Source of the DNA: Strigops habroptila
Lineage: Eukaryota; Chordata; Aves; Psittaciformes; Psittacidae
Assembly: GCF_004027225.2 (NCBI RefSeq)
Contig: NC_044302.2
Location: 42,344,510 to 42,408,509, forward strand
Direction: 5' to 3'
DNA length: 64,000 bases
The notes under the pieces were generated by a model that saw only the letters and a program-made list of their open reading frames with translations, was not told where the DNA came from and ran no database searches. The position numbers were made by a program, and so were the translations under genes. Positions 37,801 to 50,067 of this stretch are shown here, piece by piece (positions within the stretch are counted from its first letter, which is position 1; the number at the start of each line of letters is the position of its first letter).

Positions 37801-40800
37801 ATGGGTGGAGCAGACAATAGTGAGCTGCATATTCAAGGTATGCACACCTGTAGTTACATAAAGACATGCTTCACCATAGGCGTGGAAAGAAATAGAGTTC
37901 AGGCAATGTTCCTGGAAAGTATTCAGCATTCATAGAAATGGAGGGAACTGATCATCAATTATACTAAAAACTGATAATCTTGCGTATTCTAGGTGCCTCT
38001 GATGTTCCTTGACCTTAAAACAAAGAACCAACCCACCCTCCAAGCAAACAGAACAAACCCCCCAAACAGAACAGGAGTACACAATCAGGGCTGGACTTAA
38101 AATTGTTGACATAGAGTGATATAGGAAAGAGAGCAAAATGTTCAAAAAACCTATGTTGTTCAGCATCCTACATGAAAACATTCATCCAGTTTTCAGTGAA
38201 TTCAGTATAGAAAGTGTGAAAGTCTTGTGCTTGCAAAGCAAATGCATTTTTTCCGTGGCGCACTTCCATTAAAAATTCTGGTAGCAAAATTAAGCCTTTG
38301 TGGAAGTGAAATAAGCTGGAAAGTAAAATGAAGATGTCCAGTTTACTATTTTTTCTGCTTTGAATACCAATTTCTTACTAGTTTTCTACATCACATCTTC
38401 AGCTTTTGCATAAAACATCCTATCAGGCAGCCTCTAAATCTTTTCACAAGCTAAATTAACTGTATGAGAATGAAACTCTAGCATCACAGACTTCAAATAG
38501 AAAGCATCTACTAGTAAGTTTGGTTTACCTAAGCTCCTGCTACCCAGCAGAAACTACCATTCTGTTATTGATCTATGAAAGTTAAATGTAGGAAAAACAT
38601 TGTAACACAGTCACTTTAGAATTAGCCCTGATGTTATTCCCATTTTAATTCTACTGCTGTGGAACTTGTTATTTCCAGACTCTCCTACCACCAGCGAATA
38701 ATAGACATTGTTCCTGCAAGTTTTTCCGTCCTCAGTCCTGCTAATCCAGTGTGCATTTACAAATACGGAGATGAAAGTAATAGTAAGTATGAAAGTTACT
38801 GAGGGGTCAAGTTGAAAATAGTGTTTCAGAGCAAGGGAGTGCACTATGTTGACACTAATATCAGTTGTCATAAAGAAGGATACATCTGAAATAAATATGC
38901 ATGATTTCTATATGTGTAAATATGCTTCACATGAGCAATTAATATATATTAAGCCTGAATCTCTGTAATATAATCACCTCGGTTACTTCATGAGGAAAAG
39001 AAAATCCAGATACATGAAGTTACTCTTGCTGAGGTGGTTGTGGTGGTGTACAGTACTGTTTGCGAGAAGTCTAAAACTGGAAAATCTATCTGTTTCCCCT
39101 CTTTGGGCACAATACTGTGCAAAAGTCAGCATATGAAGTGGTAATGTGAGTTTGTTCTTTGAACTTCATGAAACAGTAGAAGATTTTACCAGTAAACTCG
39201 GTTTAGTGAAGTATACAGAGGCAGCAGAGGATGTAAAGCTTGAGATGCAGAGATACCTTGTTACTCCTTTTATTACTGAGTGAAAAGACAATCTTAAGTA
39301 TAAAAGTGTTATCATCAAAGATACAGTGAGAACAACCAAGGAAGTATTGTATTTTTAGGAAATCCGTGGCATATGGAGTAGAGCTTTAGAGTGATTAGCT
39401 GAGCTCAGCTGTAAACACTCTGCTCAAGGTTATGTATTAAATATGAATTAAATTGTGCAGACAAGGAAACGTGTTGAGTGATGTGGACAATGATACTGAA
39501 CACAGCTAATCTTAGGTGTAGGTGGGAAGTGTACTTGTTTCTCTGAGGCACAAGCTGGTGTTAAAAATACTCGCTTGTCTTCTACATATTTTTGACCTCT
39601 TTGCTTTTGTTTAGGGTCTCTTCCTGGATATACTGTGGCGCTCTGTCTAACAATTGCCATTAAAAATAAGGCCAGTAATGATGAAATCTTCAGCATTTTA
39701 AAAGATGTGCCTAATCCAAACCAGGATGATGATGATGGTAAGATGTATGCTGCTAGGCTTTGGCAGGTTGTAATTTGTTTTGTGTGTAGACTATCTGCCA
39801 TCCTTTGGGGAGCTATGTGTGTGGTGGTTAACAGAACTGTATTGCTTTTCCTTCTAATAGTTGGTTTCAATTTATCTGTAAGTGGAAATAATACACCATT
39901 GTTAGGGGGTTTTGTAAACATCTTGCATCCAGAGACAGGCCTGTTTTTCTTAACATGGGCAACATGATGCTTGAGGTGTGTTTTCTTGCGATCATTTACA
40001 GAGGTAGCATGAAAGAATTTAGCACTTCCTTTGCCTTCAGCAACAGAGGGCAGTTCATGCTGTTATCCCCACTCCTCAGATTCAGTGCTTGTACCCCATC
40101 CTAAGAGCTTCCCTCCCTTGGTGTAGACCGACAGTGGGTAAGATAGCCAACCTGCTGGCTGTAGTCTTCTGTGGATATAAACTCATGATAGGACTCCACT
40201 CACGTCCTTTCTAGCTTTGCAGCCACAGACAGCATTGATTCCTAAAATGCATGTGTTGTAGGGAGTGAGAAGGAGTGCAAAACAGAGAATTAGGAAGTGA
40301 CTGGAACAGGTTGCACAAAGAAGTGGTAAATGCTCCATCCCTGGTAGCGTTCAAGGCCAGGTTGGACGGAGTCTTGGTCTAGAGTGAGGTGTCCCTGCCC
40401 ATGGCTGGGGGGTTGGAAGTAGATGATCTTAAGGTTCTTTCCAACTCTAACTATTCTATGATTCTATGGTCTATATAATGGGGATGGCTTCGATATTTCT
40501 GTAATATTTGCACGTGTTCTGTTATACAAGCAGAAAGCAGCAACAGTCTGCTGCTTTCTTTGTTTTTGTTTTTTTTTTTTTTCCCCCTGGGATCCACTGT
40601 CACGTTTCCTGCTTTGCTTTAGGCATCACCCACCAAAGTGTGCTCTGCCTCCTGCCAGGTACCTTAGGCTGTGGAAGGGGACTTGGCACCACTCACCCTA
40701 GTATCCATATTTGCTATTCATGCTTGCTCGACCCTTCTCCCATGTCATAAAGTAGCCAATCTCTGTATTCTAATCATCCTTACCTTCCCCTCTCCTCATC

Positions 40801-43800
40801 CACTCTCCCTTTTTTATGGTCTGCCAGGCCTTCAGCTTGATGCATAACTCTGCGATTTCCTTTCCTTTCTCTCTCTGCTGCTGTCCATCAGTGCTGTTAC
40901 ACCTTGAGAGGCTAGCTGTGTCTCTGATAGTTTCTTCACTGACCTGGAATTCTTTCTGTGCGTTTTCTCCATGGCAAAATGGGAGCCTGAAGAACTGCAC
41001 ATTTTGGAAACTCTATCCTAGCCTCTTGCTCACGCTTGCAAAACCCTGTTGATGAAACTTTTTTGTAAAATGAGTTAAAACCGTAAGTTATCTCTACAGC
41101 TAACTTACGCTTTCGTTGAAGTACTTAAAGTTTTAATTTTAACTTGCAGATGAAGGATTTTCCTTCAACCCTCTGAAAATAGAAGTGTTTGTTCAGACTC
41201 TGCTCCATCTAGCTGCAAAGTCTTTCAGCCATTCCTTCAGTGCCCTGGCAAAGTAAGTGTAATATGTGCATTATTTTGGGGCTGTTTAATTCTGACAGCC
41301 TGATAAAAAAACTGTAGTGCAGGCTTCAGCAATGTTTTAGGTGCTCCACAATGCAATGTGATTAGGCGAAGAATGATACTGCTTACTGAAGGAATGGTAG
41401 TATAACTCCTAAGTTGTAGGTGTGAATGGAATCAACAGAAATGCGTACCTTACAGACACATGATGTAAATCAAACAAATGAGACAGGTTTGGAACATTAC
41501 TTCGTATTAGAATTACTCATTTGCTGATTATAGTGCGGCACAAGGGTTTCTCCTTACATTCAAATAACTGGGTAGCTCCCACCACAATACCTTTTACTGT
41601 GAATATGACTCTAGAACAGTTATGTCTTTATAAAAAATGAAGAAAGAAAAAGGAAACATGAAACTTCAAAGCAGTCTGCTGTAAACGTCTATCTACCAAA
41701 GCACAGAGAGTGCATCCCTTAAAGCATATCTTTAACTTCTGAAGAATTTACTGCAAGAATTTTGCTACCTTTTTGAGCAAAATGAGATAAAATAACTGGG
41801 TTTTAAGCCTGTGTGTTTTGGAGTTGCTTTTAAATGGCCTCAATACATGAAAGGTAGTCACGTGCATCTTAATTATTTTTCTATCTGTCCTTAAAGATAC
41901 ATAAAACTATTACAAAACCTGTACCTGGGAGCTTTATAGAGGCAATGTTGATAAAAAGCTGTAGGTAGTAACCTTCAATCAGTAGTATAAGAGGCAGGGT
42001 AATATGAATACTTAAAGCCACAGTATTTTCACTGTCGCATGCCAACAGTGGCAGCCGTGAGATCAAAAAGAGCCTCTTGCGCTTTGTATTACAGTAATCT
42101 GGGTTATGAATGCTGTGTAGCAGTCAGTGTAACTGCTAAAATAGAGGCTTTTAGAAGCATTTCCTTCAGAAAGAGGCAGACTGGATAAGTGTATAAAGTT
42201 ACAGAAACACATATCAAGAGGAAGGTCTAAGACTGAAAAGGCAGCAAATTTTGCTCCAGCTGTGTATAGATAAGCACACGGAGCATGAAAGTGCCTCCTG
42301 CTTCTAAGAGTATGAGAAATGTAGCCCAGCCTCAGGGAGTAGGTTCACCACTAAGATTTATTTAAGTTGCCTTTAGGAGCAGAGCTGTCATGTCTTTGTA
42401 GCCTATTTTAGCTCAGGATGGTTATATTTTCCAAGGAATAGTTGTTCAAGAATTGCTGCAGATAGGCCAGAAGAATTTTTGTTTACTATCTGAACCACTT
42501 GGATTGTGTCTGCTGCTCTTCTGACCTAATCCCAAGCCCTCCACTGACTACTTGCATCTATTGAAAGGTTTCATGAAGTCTTCAAAACGCTCGCTGAAAG
42601 TGATGAGGGCAAACTCCATGTTCTGAGGGTTGTATATGAGGTTTGGAAGAATCATCCACAGGTAAGAGGTTGCAATGTCAAGAATCTTTGTAAGTTCCAG
42701 CTCACAGTGGTCATATTTAATAAAAACCATTACATTTTGCTTTATATCCTTTAAAAATAACTTGTCTATTGTCACTTTATTTGAAGGAAAGTTCAGATTT
42801 TAATTAAATTGTATTTACTGTTGTTACTGGTGCCTGAAATGAAAGCTGGACATAAAATATAACCATCACTGAGGCCACCTCATCCTCAGAGTTCATTGTG
42901 GGAGGGCAAAGGCTGCCATTCTAACTTGGATTTGTATTGCAGTTTGTCATACAAGAGAATAACTTCTGCTAAACCCATCTTTCTATTCAAAATTGGAAAA
43001 CTGTAGATGTGTAGATCGAAATAAGATGTAGATCTCGTATCAAAAGTAGGCGACATTCTTAGAAATGTGGGAAGATCGGAGGGTTTTAGGGTTTGGTTTT
43101 TTTTGTCCTTTTAATTGTGGGTGAAAGCCATACAGTTATTCCACAAAGCTCATGTTGGAGTCACTGTTGTGTGTGAGCAGAGGGAGTGGAGCTGCAGTCA
43201 TTGGCTGTTCAGAACAGATCAGTCTGACAGTGCCATGATTTTGTTCGTTCTTGAGCCAGAGGAAATAATGCCCTGAAAGACTGGTGAAAAATGCCTCGAT
43301 TGTTTAAGCTGTTCGGTTTCTTCACAGCATTTGTTTTCTCCCTGAGCTGTCATTCTTCTATAAATAGAAATCGATAAGGAACTCAAGATGAATTTTCCTG
43401 CGTTAATTATTTCATGTATTCCTTACTGGTGTGTTTGTGTTGCACTTTATTGTGCTTGAAAGTGGACTGTACCTCACAGGTGCATAGGCTAGGCTTTTGG
43501 AGGCAATGCTGCTGAGGACAACGGGTAGTCCTTGCATCAGGTACTGGACCTGTAATCCATTCCCTGTGGGAAAAACTGAGCACCTAGAAGATAGCTATGT
43601 GAGATGTCACCTCTCTTCTAAGTACACTAAAAATATTGAAAAAGCAGGATTTTTTCAAATATATTAAACTTTCTGCCCAACTTACTGACCTTGAAAATGT
43701 GACAATTAGTCTGACCTACTTTTTAGTGCCATTTAACTGGATCAGAAGAAATTACATTACTGCAGTAAGATATCCGTATCCTCTTCCTTTTTGTTCCTTT

Positions 43801-46800
43801 GTATTGCAGCATGACGAAACTGAGGTGGAGGTTTCAAACCCAGATAATCAGCCATATTAGATTTTTATGAATAAATGAAGATAGCTTTAAAAAATACCAA
43901 GTGCAAAAGTCATGAAGGCTGTTCCACTTGATTATGGAACTTAAATTTTCCTCTCTTGTATTTATTGCAGTTCAATCTTTTGCTTCTGCTCAAGCCTTTT
44001 ATATTTGAGTCCACAACCTCCCTCGTACGCAGAAGAAATGGTGCCTGGACAGCAGGACACTTGTCCAGAGTCTGTTTTCATGCTGCTCACCCTGCTGCCA
44101 TGTCTATGGGAATGTCTTCTGATGTGGTTCAGAGTATGAGCAGTACTCACATGGCGTATAGTGCTAATGCATGATCTGTGCTGCAGATAGTGATTTAGCG
44201 ATAGAAATTGGTAGTCCCTGGACCAACAAGGTCGCAAGGGTGACTTCATAAAGAGAAACTTTTAACATTGAGGTGAAGTGGTTTCTCAAAATCCTGGGCC
44301 TGTGTGTCTTGGAAAATGAGGCTAGGTAATCAGAAAATCTTCCTGGCAATACAGAAAGAAAAATAGAGCATAGGATGCTATCCTGGGACTTGAAAGTCGA
44401 GTGCTGAGTCTTCTGTATGATTCATTCAGTTATTTTAATTTTCCTTCCTTAAAAGGAGCTTTGTTACACTTCCTTATTTGACAATGGGTGGTTGTAAGGA
44501 TAAATACAGTGCAGGCTGTGGTTCTTAGATACCGTGGCATTCAATCCCATCAGTAACCAAGATAAGCCTTTTTTCTGAACAGCTTGCAACTGCTTTAGTC
44601 AGTAACTCCCCTCTGCAGTTGCCTGCTAGATTGCTTGCAACCCCCAGCATCACGACAGTGCCTGTACCAAGGAAGAGGTTCCATTGACTGCACAGCGCTG
44701 GCTCTGTCCTGAAATGAATGGGTCCTGTAGAGAAGAGCTTACTGTTGTATTTGAAGGCTGTTGTACTTCAAGGAGAGCAGGCTAACAGTAGCTCCTTCCA
44801 TACCATGATCCAACAGGTAGATATGCTCTGGTTTGAGTACTTTGATGTCAAGTACTAGGACTGTGTCTCTTAAGACCTCACTTCCCGTTGATGCTTGTAC
44901 TTTGCTTTCGTATGGAAGTATGTATGTTAACAAAAAGTGATATGTGACTTTCACAAGAAGTAGAAGAGGTGGTTAGAATGCTTTATGTAAATTGATATAG
45001 ATTCCCTACTTTGAGCAGCTTTAGGGTAGACTATCCAGCTTCTTAAAGTATTTGAAATCACCCAGTAATACTACCTATGTAGAGTTGCATCAAACCATCT
45101 CTGGTTTTATCAGAGGCTGGACTATTTTACATAGATTGTGTGTGCAATGTCTTTCTCAAAATATAGATGATTGCTGTGCTTGTGGACAAGATGATTCGGA
45201 CACAAATTGTTGACTGTGCTGCAGTAGCAAACTGGATCTTCTCTTCGGAGCTTGCACATGATTTCACTAGGTAACAAGAATTTGTCTTGGATGGTTACTT
45301 GTCTCTGAATTACTATTTTAAGTGGCCAGTACATAGTTCAATCTGTGAAAGCTGAGCAATAGAAGGAAAAGGTACAATTAAAGCTTTTGCTCCTTCTACA
45401 AAATATATACTTTAGCATTTGCCTTTCTGAGTTGGGATATGAATGTTTATGTGACAGTTCCAGGGTTGTTCTGCTTTGACAGGCTTAGAGACTACTTGCA
45501 AAATCACATGCTAGCAACATTCTTGCACTATTTCTAGACAAAGTCTGTTGCTGTGTGTTACATAGCTGCTAGCTTAGTGTGGTCCTGGTCTTCGGTGGAG
45601 GTGTGTAGCTTGTACCACCATGGAGAATGGCAGAATTTGATGTTGATAGTCTTGCAGCGTGTGTATGAAATACAGTGCTGGTTTGGAAGTGTACTGCAAA
45701 AAATGGATAAAGAAATTACAGTTAAGCTTTCTTACATTGCACGCATTCCTGTGTGTTGAGTGTTCGCTTAGTCTAGTAGATGTTTAAGTATCATTTGAAT
45801 TTTTTAAATTCCCCTAGCTACATTTTTCTCTAAGAATCTACTTTCAGTTTTCTTTCTTAGACTTGGGTTTTGAGAGTAGTGTTTTGAGCTTTATGTCTTT
45901 CCTAGGTTTTATATCTGGGAGATCTTGCATTCCACAATTCGTAAGATGAATAAGCACGTTCTGAAGATTCACAAAGAACTGGAGGAGACTAAGGCAAGAT
46001 TGGCCAGGCAGCACAAAAGAGTAAGTAATTTGTAATCTTTAATTATTTAAAACTAAGTTATACAAACCTGCCTGCTGTCAGATCGATGCATATAGTTGAG
46101 TTTGGGAAGGACTGAATATATATGTTTATCAGGAAGCATGTTGGCAGACATGGTCACCTGCAGCCCTAAGACATCGAAAACTGGATTCATTTTCTGATGG
46201 TAGCAATAACCTGGTATAATCTTTAGTGGAATTCATTTGCTCTGCTCAAGTGCTCTCTTGTAAGTGTCTCTTTCAATACAAGCATGTTTTCCACTTGCCT
46301 TATAATCTTGATTCCAATTACCCTATTAGATGACAATAAGAACAGTTACAAATAATAGTTGAAGAGTACTCTCATGGCTTCTATGCAGAAGTGCACTGAA
46401 ATAGCTATTAGCCATTGAAAAGTTGTCTGTTCCTGTGCTTCTCATGGATGCTGCTGTATTCTGACTCTGGCAACTGTCACTTCCTTCTTCCACCTTAGTT
46501 TTCTGAATACTGTGTGATCTGGGTTACTATATACGATAAATAGATGAGCAAGCAGCTGCTGTGGTGTGCTGTTCTCCCAAGTGGGGCAGGAAAATGGGGT
46601 GAGAGAGTACCTTCTGTGGCAGCTGCAAAAGACAGGGCTCAAGGAAGCTTGGCTGAATGCAGTGCTTAGTTGTGGTAGAAGGAAGTCAGTTTACAAACAT
46701 GTTGAGAGTTGCAGAGAGCAGGAGAGAATTTCCATGTTTGTATGTGGTCTGTGAGAATGATTGTCTGCATAAAACCCTTAGCTAGCTCCAGAACTTTGAA

Positions 46801-49800
46801 CAAAGTTGGTGGCACATGGCATTGAGGCTGCTGATGGTTTTTGAAGAAACCTGCACAAGTCAGTCTTTTTTTCCCAGAAGTTTCTGTTGAGAGGTCACTA
46901 ATACCTCAGAGTTTGCCACTGTCGGTTCGTCCCAGCCCCTTCATTCCTCCACTCCCAGCAACAGCCATCCTAGTTGCTTGCATCCTCAATCCACATTGAT
47001 CAGCAGTTAATAAACGCCTGTGATTATTGAAGACCTAGATGCAGTCATTGATCTTACAGTGAGGCAAAATGCTTCCCTGGCATCTCTAAACAAATACACC
47101 AGTGTTTTCATTTCTGTACTTGTCTCTTGCTGCAGCTCTTACTCTTACTGAGTACTCTAAATTACTGTTGTGCCAGGAAGAAGCATTTGTATGCAACAGT
47201 GAATAGTTCCGCAGCATGACCATTCCTTCTAGAGGAAGTAAGCCGTCAAGTTTTGATGTACCCAGCTTGAATTGGATTACCCTACTATGGAATGAGTCCA
47301 AGGCTAACATGCTTTCTCTTAGGTGCTATTGATCCTTTAGCATTTTAAGTTCAGGAAACCTCTGTAGATGGGGAAAAAGCAAGTTTCTATGGAGAGAATA
47401 TAATTAAATTCTCACTCGCTCTGGTAGGTCATTTCTATTTTTCATGCTGATTCAGAACTGTAACTATCTTTTGATTGTGAGTTGTACATGCTGTGCATAG
47501 GCAAGTGAAGGTGTGGCCCTGTGTTTGTCACATGTTACACATGTGATAAATATTTGAACTTCTGAGCTGTTAAGTTACGGGGATTTTTGCACAGAAACAA
47601 TCCTGTGAGACTGAGTCACTGTATGTACCATAATCCATAAGATTCTGCCTTTCCTCCTATATCCCTTGTAATCTTGTGTAAGACTTTGTTACCTGAGCTC
47701 CCAAGTCTGGTCCTGCTGCGTATTTTGTATTTTTGTTGTAGTTTTGCTTTGGTTTCGAGGCAATGAGGAATGCCATCTTCCTAGTTAGTAGTTTGGTTTC
47801 CATGCTGACCCTTTGTAGTCTGAGAGCATCTCTTTTGATCATGAATATAGGGAGTCCCCACTTGAACACCATGGGCTACACTTTTGTCTTCCTTCTGTGC
47901 TGAGCAGCCAGATTCATCTGAGTTCTTGCACAGAGTGTTTTACTTTTTGGAGCCCTGAGATCTCAGAACTGTTCATTGAATGAATTACCTGCCCTGCTGC
48001 AGTAGACACAATTTAAAAAATCTATGCCAGATTTCTTTTCTAAAGCTGTTCGTTATCTGGTAATCATGAAGTCAGCACGGGTATTACCTTTTACTGTGTT
48101 TCCGCTGAATAAAGGACTGATGAATCTTTAACCTTGGTTTTTCTGTAATCTTGATTGTCATTTTTTTCCCCAGGGCTTTCCCAAATTGGCATTTTTCCTT
48201 CCAGATTTCTTCCCTGAATTATATTCAAAGTAAACGTCCTTCAAAATACAATACTTACCCAAGCTGCAGAGCAGCTTCAGTTGCTGCTGCTCTTAAGTTG
48301 CTCTGCAGACCGTTTCACATGTGGAACCGTAGGGCATTAACAGTTCCCACAGGTAGCCAGGTTGCTCAGTTAGTCGTGTGTTGTTGTCCCTTACAGCGAG
48401 ACAGTGACGATGACGATGACGATGATGACCGCAGCAGCGATCGGGAGGATGGGCCACTGGAAGAGCAGATAGAGCGCCTGCAGGAAAAAGTCGAGTCAGC
48501 CCAGAGCGAGCAGAAGAATCTCTTCCTTGTTATCTTCCAGGTGATGGGCACACAGTTCCCACTCTCAGTCTCACATGGGATTTGTAAGCTTTAGGCGTCA
48601 CTGGTATCTCGGGCATCTTCTTGGAGTAAGAATATAGGAAAGGGTTGAAGGATTTACTGCGGGTTAGAACCAGTCCAGATCATCCCCTTGCAAAGACTGC
48701 TTCTGAACAGGACCTGCTCAGTTTCGAGTGCTCAGGAGCAGGGGAGTTCTGCTAGTGTACAGTTTCCTGAACAATCACAAGGTTGACTGGCTTGTAGTTG
48801 CTTACTAAATTCAGTGTTAGCTAAGCAAAATAATTAAAGATAATTATTCTCACATTGCTGTCAAAGCTGCTGTCCCCTGGATCCTCTTAGCTGAGGTTAG
48901 GGTTCCTTATTCATTTTATAAGACGTAAGGTTTATTTCTTTTCTTTTCCTTCTGTTGCAGCGTTTCATTATGCTGTTAACTGAGCACTTGGTGCGCTGCG
49001 AGACGGGTGGAATTGACGTGTTCACACCCTGGTACAGGAGTTGTATAGAGAGGTTGCAACAGATCTTCCTACAGGTAGGTGTGTGGAGGGCTGCGGGCAG
49101 GGAGGGGGGTGCCGATCGAAAGCGCCGTGCCCGGAGCAGTGCGCGGCGCCCGGGAGCAGCAGTAGGTGGCAGTAGCAGGCTGCTCTGAAGGCTGGTGTGG
49201 GGCAAGGACGTGACTCTGCCTCTGGCCACGTCTCTGACACAGATTGGTGGAGAAACTGGTTCGTGATCAGTTCCCACACTGTCAGCACGCTGCAAAAAAG
49301 ATACTGAGATTTGATTAGGAATTTCGCCGAATTCCTCTTAACTGTGTGTTCATAGTAAGGGCAAAGTGGTGAGCGAACTAGGATACCAAAATAGATGTCT
49401 TTTATGTAAGTGGATTAAAGTATTGCAGAATTCCTTCTAATAAGATGCATAAATATCTATTAAAGGTCATTTTTGAATTCTTGGCTCTGTCTTAATCAGG
49501 TAGCGAGCACAGATGGCTGCATGAAAGTGATAGGAATATAAAATTACACCTGTATGAGCAGCAGAACTGTAGAGGAATAGGACTGGTAGTGTAGTCCCCC
49601 TCTGAGTTGAACCCTTCATGGGTAGTAAGTCTGGCTCCAGAGGAAAGCAAGTATCATGATTCTCTTAGGAATCTCTGCAGTCGAATGGGATCCTGTCCTC
49701 AATTCAGGATCCAGGAGTGAAGAGCTACAGGGAGCTCTTCAAACAGGATTTCTGCACTTGCTTTCTTCTTGCAGTCAGTGTGGCTCAGCATCACGCTTGC

Positions 49801-50067
49801 CTTGCCAGTGGCTACTGTGCTGTGGAAAGGAGATATGCTCAACAACTTCGATGAAAACATTTGACCTGTGATTCTTACATGTCTTGACCTCTCTGCTTGT
49901 TCTTATATAAATACAAATGAAATGTGTTTTGTTTTTTTTTTTTTATCTGCCAGCATCACCAGATCATCCAGCAATACATGGTTACCCTAGAGAACCTCCT
50001 GTTTACAGCTGAACTGGACCACCATATACTGGCCGTGTTTCAGCAGTTCTGTGCTCTGCAGGCTTGA
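19865..50067 (+). CDS. NCBP1: Nuclear cap-binding protein subunit 1 (CBP80)
   Basis: Large subunit of the nuclear cap-binding complex; with NCBP2 it binds the m7G cap and serves splicing, export, 3' processing and decay. Coding exons: 19865-19898, 20059-20144, 20961-21061, 22331-22487, 24429-24536, 25069-25190, 25686-25755, 27213-27428, 28426-28523, 29896-29959, 33789-33899, 35032-35096, 35819-35881, 37228-37302, 38679-38782, 39615-39737, 41150-41252, 42568-42661, 45167-45270, 45906-46020, 48397-48540, 48961-49074, 49954-50067. Total 2385 nt, 794 residues (human about 790); every junction is in phase with GT-AG. Start [12 protein letters not shown]; basic nuclear-import patch KRRR at residues 17-20; MIF4G-like helical domains follow; highly conserved segments include [14 protein letters not shown] and [14 protein letters not shown]; coiled-coil preceded by an Asp run at 675-682; C-terminus FQQFCALQA. 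No disabling change seen. Confidence 0.97.
29535..29553. repeat. T19 homopolymer
   Basis: Run of 19 T in the NCBP1 intron between exons 9 and 10; no flanking element recognised. Confidence 0.85.
30306..31157 (+). mobile_element. Old CR1 copy split by an LTR insertion
   Basis: The left piece (about 30306-30356: GGACACAAATTGAAATAGAT, then CTCCATTTAAACATAG) and the right piece (about 30953-31157: CATAGGAAAAATCTTCC, CACTGGAAGAG, GAAGTTGTGGAGACTC, CCTTGGAGAAGTTCAAAAC) are consecutive parts of the CR1 3' region as I know it. The 596-bp LTR sits exactly between them. The copy is diverged, so it is older than the LTR. It lies in the long NCBP1 intron between exons 10 and 11. Confidence 0.75.
30357..30952 (-). 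mobile_element. Solo LTR of an endogenous retrovirus (copy 2), nested in CR1
   Basis: A 596-bp element that starts TGTTGTGG and ends GGACA on the + strand, flanked by perfect 5-bp direct repeats CATAG (30352-30356 and 30953-30957). Read on the minus strand it has a promoter-like core: a CRE-like CACGTCATG, then TATATAA (30681-30690) about 10 bp downstream, so the sense strand is probably minus, antisense to NCBP1. It is related by eye over its full length to 17888-18490. No internal viral coding sequence remains: it is a solo LTR. Class is tentatively ERVL-like from the 5-bp duplication. Confidence 0.9.
31860..31948 (+). mobile_element. CR1 LINE 3' terminal fragment
   Basis: About 90 bp of the extreme CR1 3' end (GGGGTTGAAACTAGATGATC, TCCTTTCCAACCCAAACC, GTGATTCTATGG). 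It is heavily 5' truncated and lies in the same NCBP1 intron as the split CR1. Confidence 0.85.
37376..37647 (+). mobile_element. CR1 LINE 3' end, young-looking
   Basis: About 272 bp: begins GCGATAGGACAAGGGGTGAT, includes CACTGGAATGGGTTGCCC and GGTTGGAACTAGATGATC, and ends with the CR1 signature ATTCTATGATTCTATG. It lies about 70 bp after the donor of NCBP1 exon 14. Well preserved relative to the other copies here, so probably a later insertion. Confidence 0.93.
40298..40468 (+). mobile_element. CR1 LINE 3' end
   Basis: About 170 bp sharing AAGTGGTAAATGCTCCATCC and AAGGCCAGGTTGGAC with the copy at 37376-37647, and ending ATTCTATGATTCTATGG. It probably belongs to the same subfamily. In the NCBP1 intron between exons 16 and 17. 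Confidence 0.92.
48406..48429 (+). repeat. NCBP1: In-frame Asp codon run in NCBP1 exon 21
   Basis: Alternating GAC and GAT codons give eight consecutive aspartates (residues 675-682) directly after RDS and before RSSDRED. Mixed codon use argues against a very recent single-codon slippage. The human protein as I remember it has about four Asp here, which would account for the 4-residue length difference. Confidence 0.85.
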
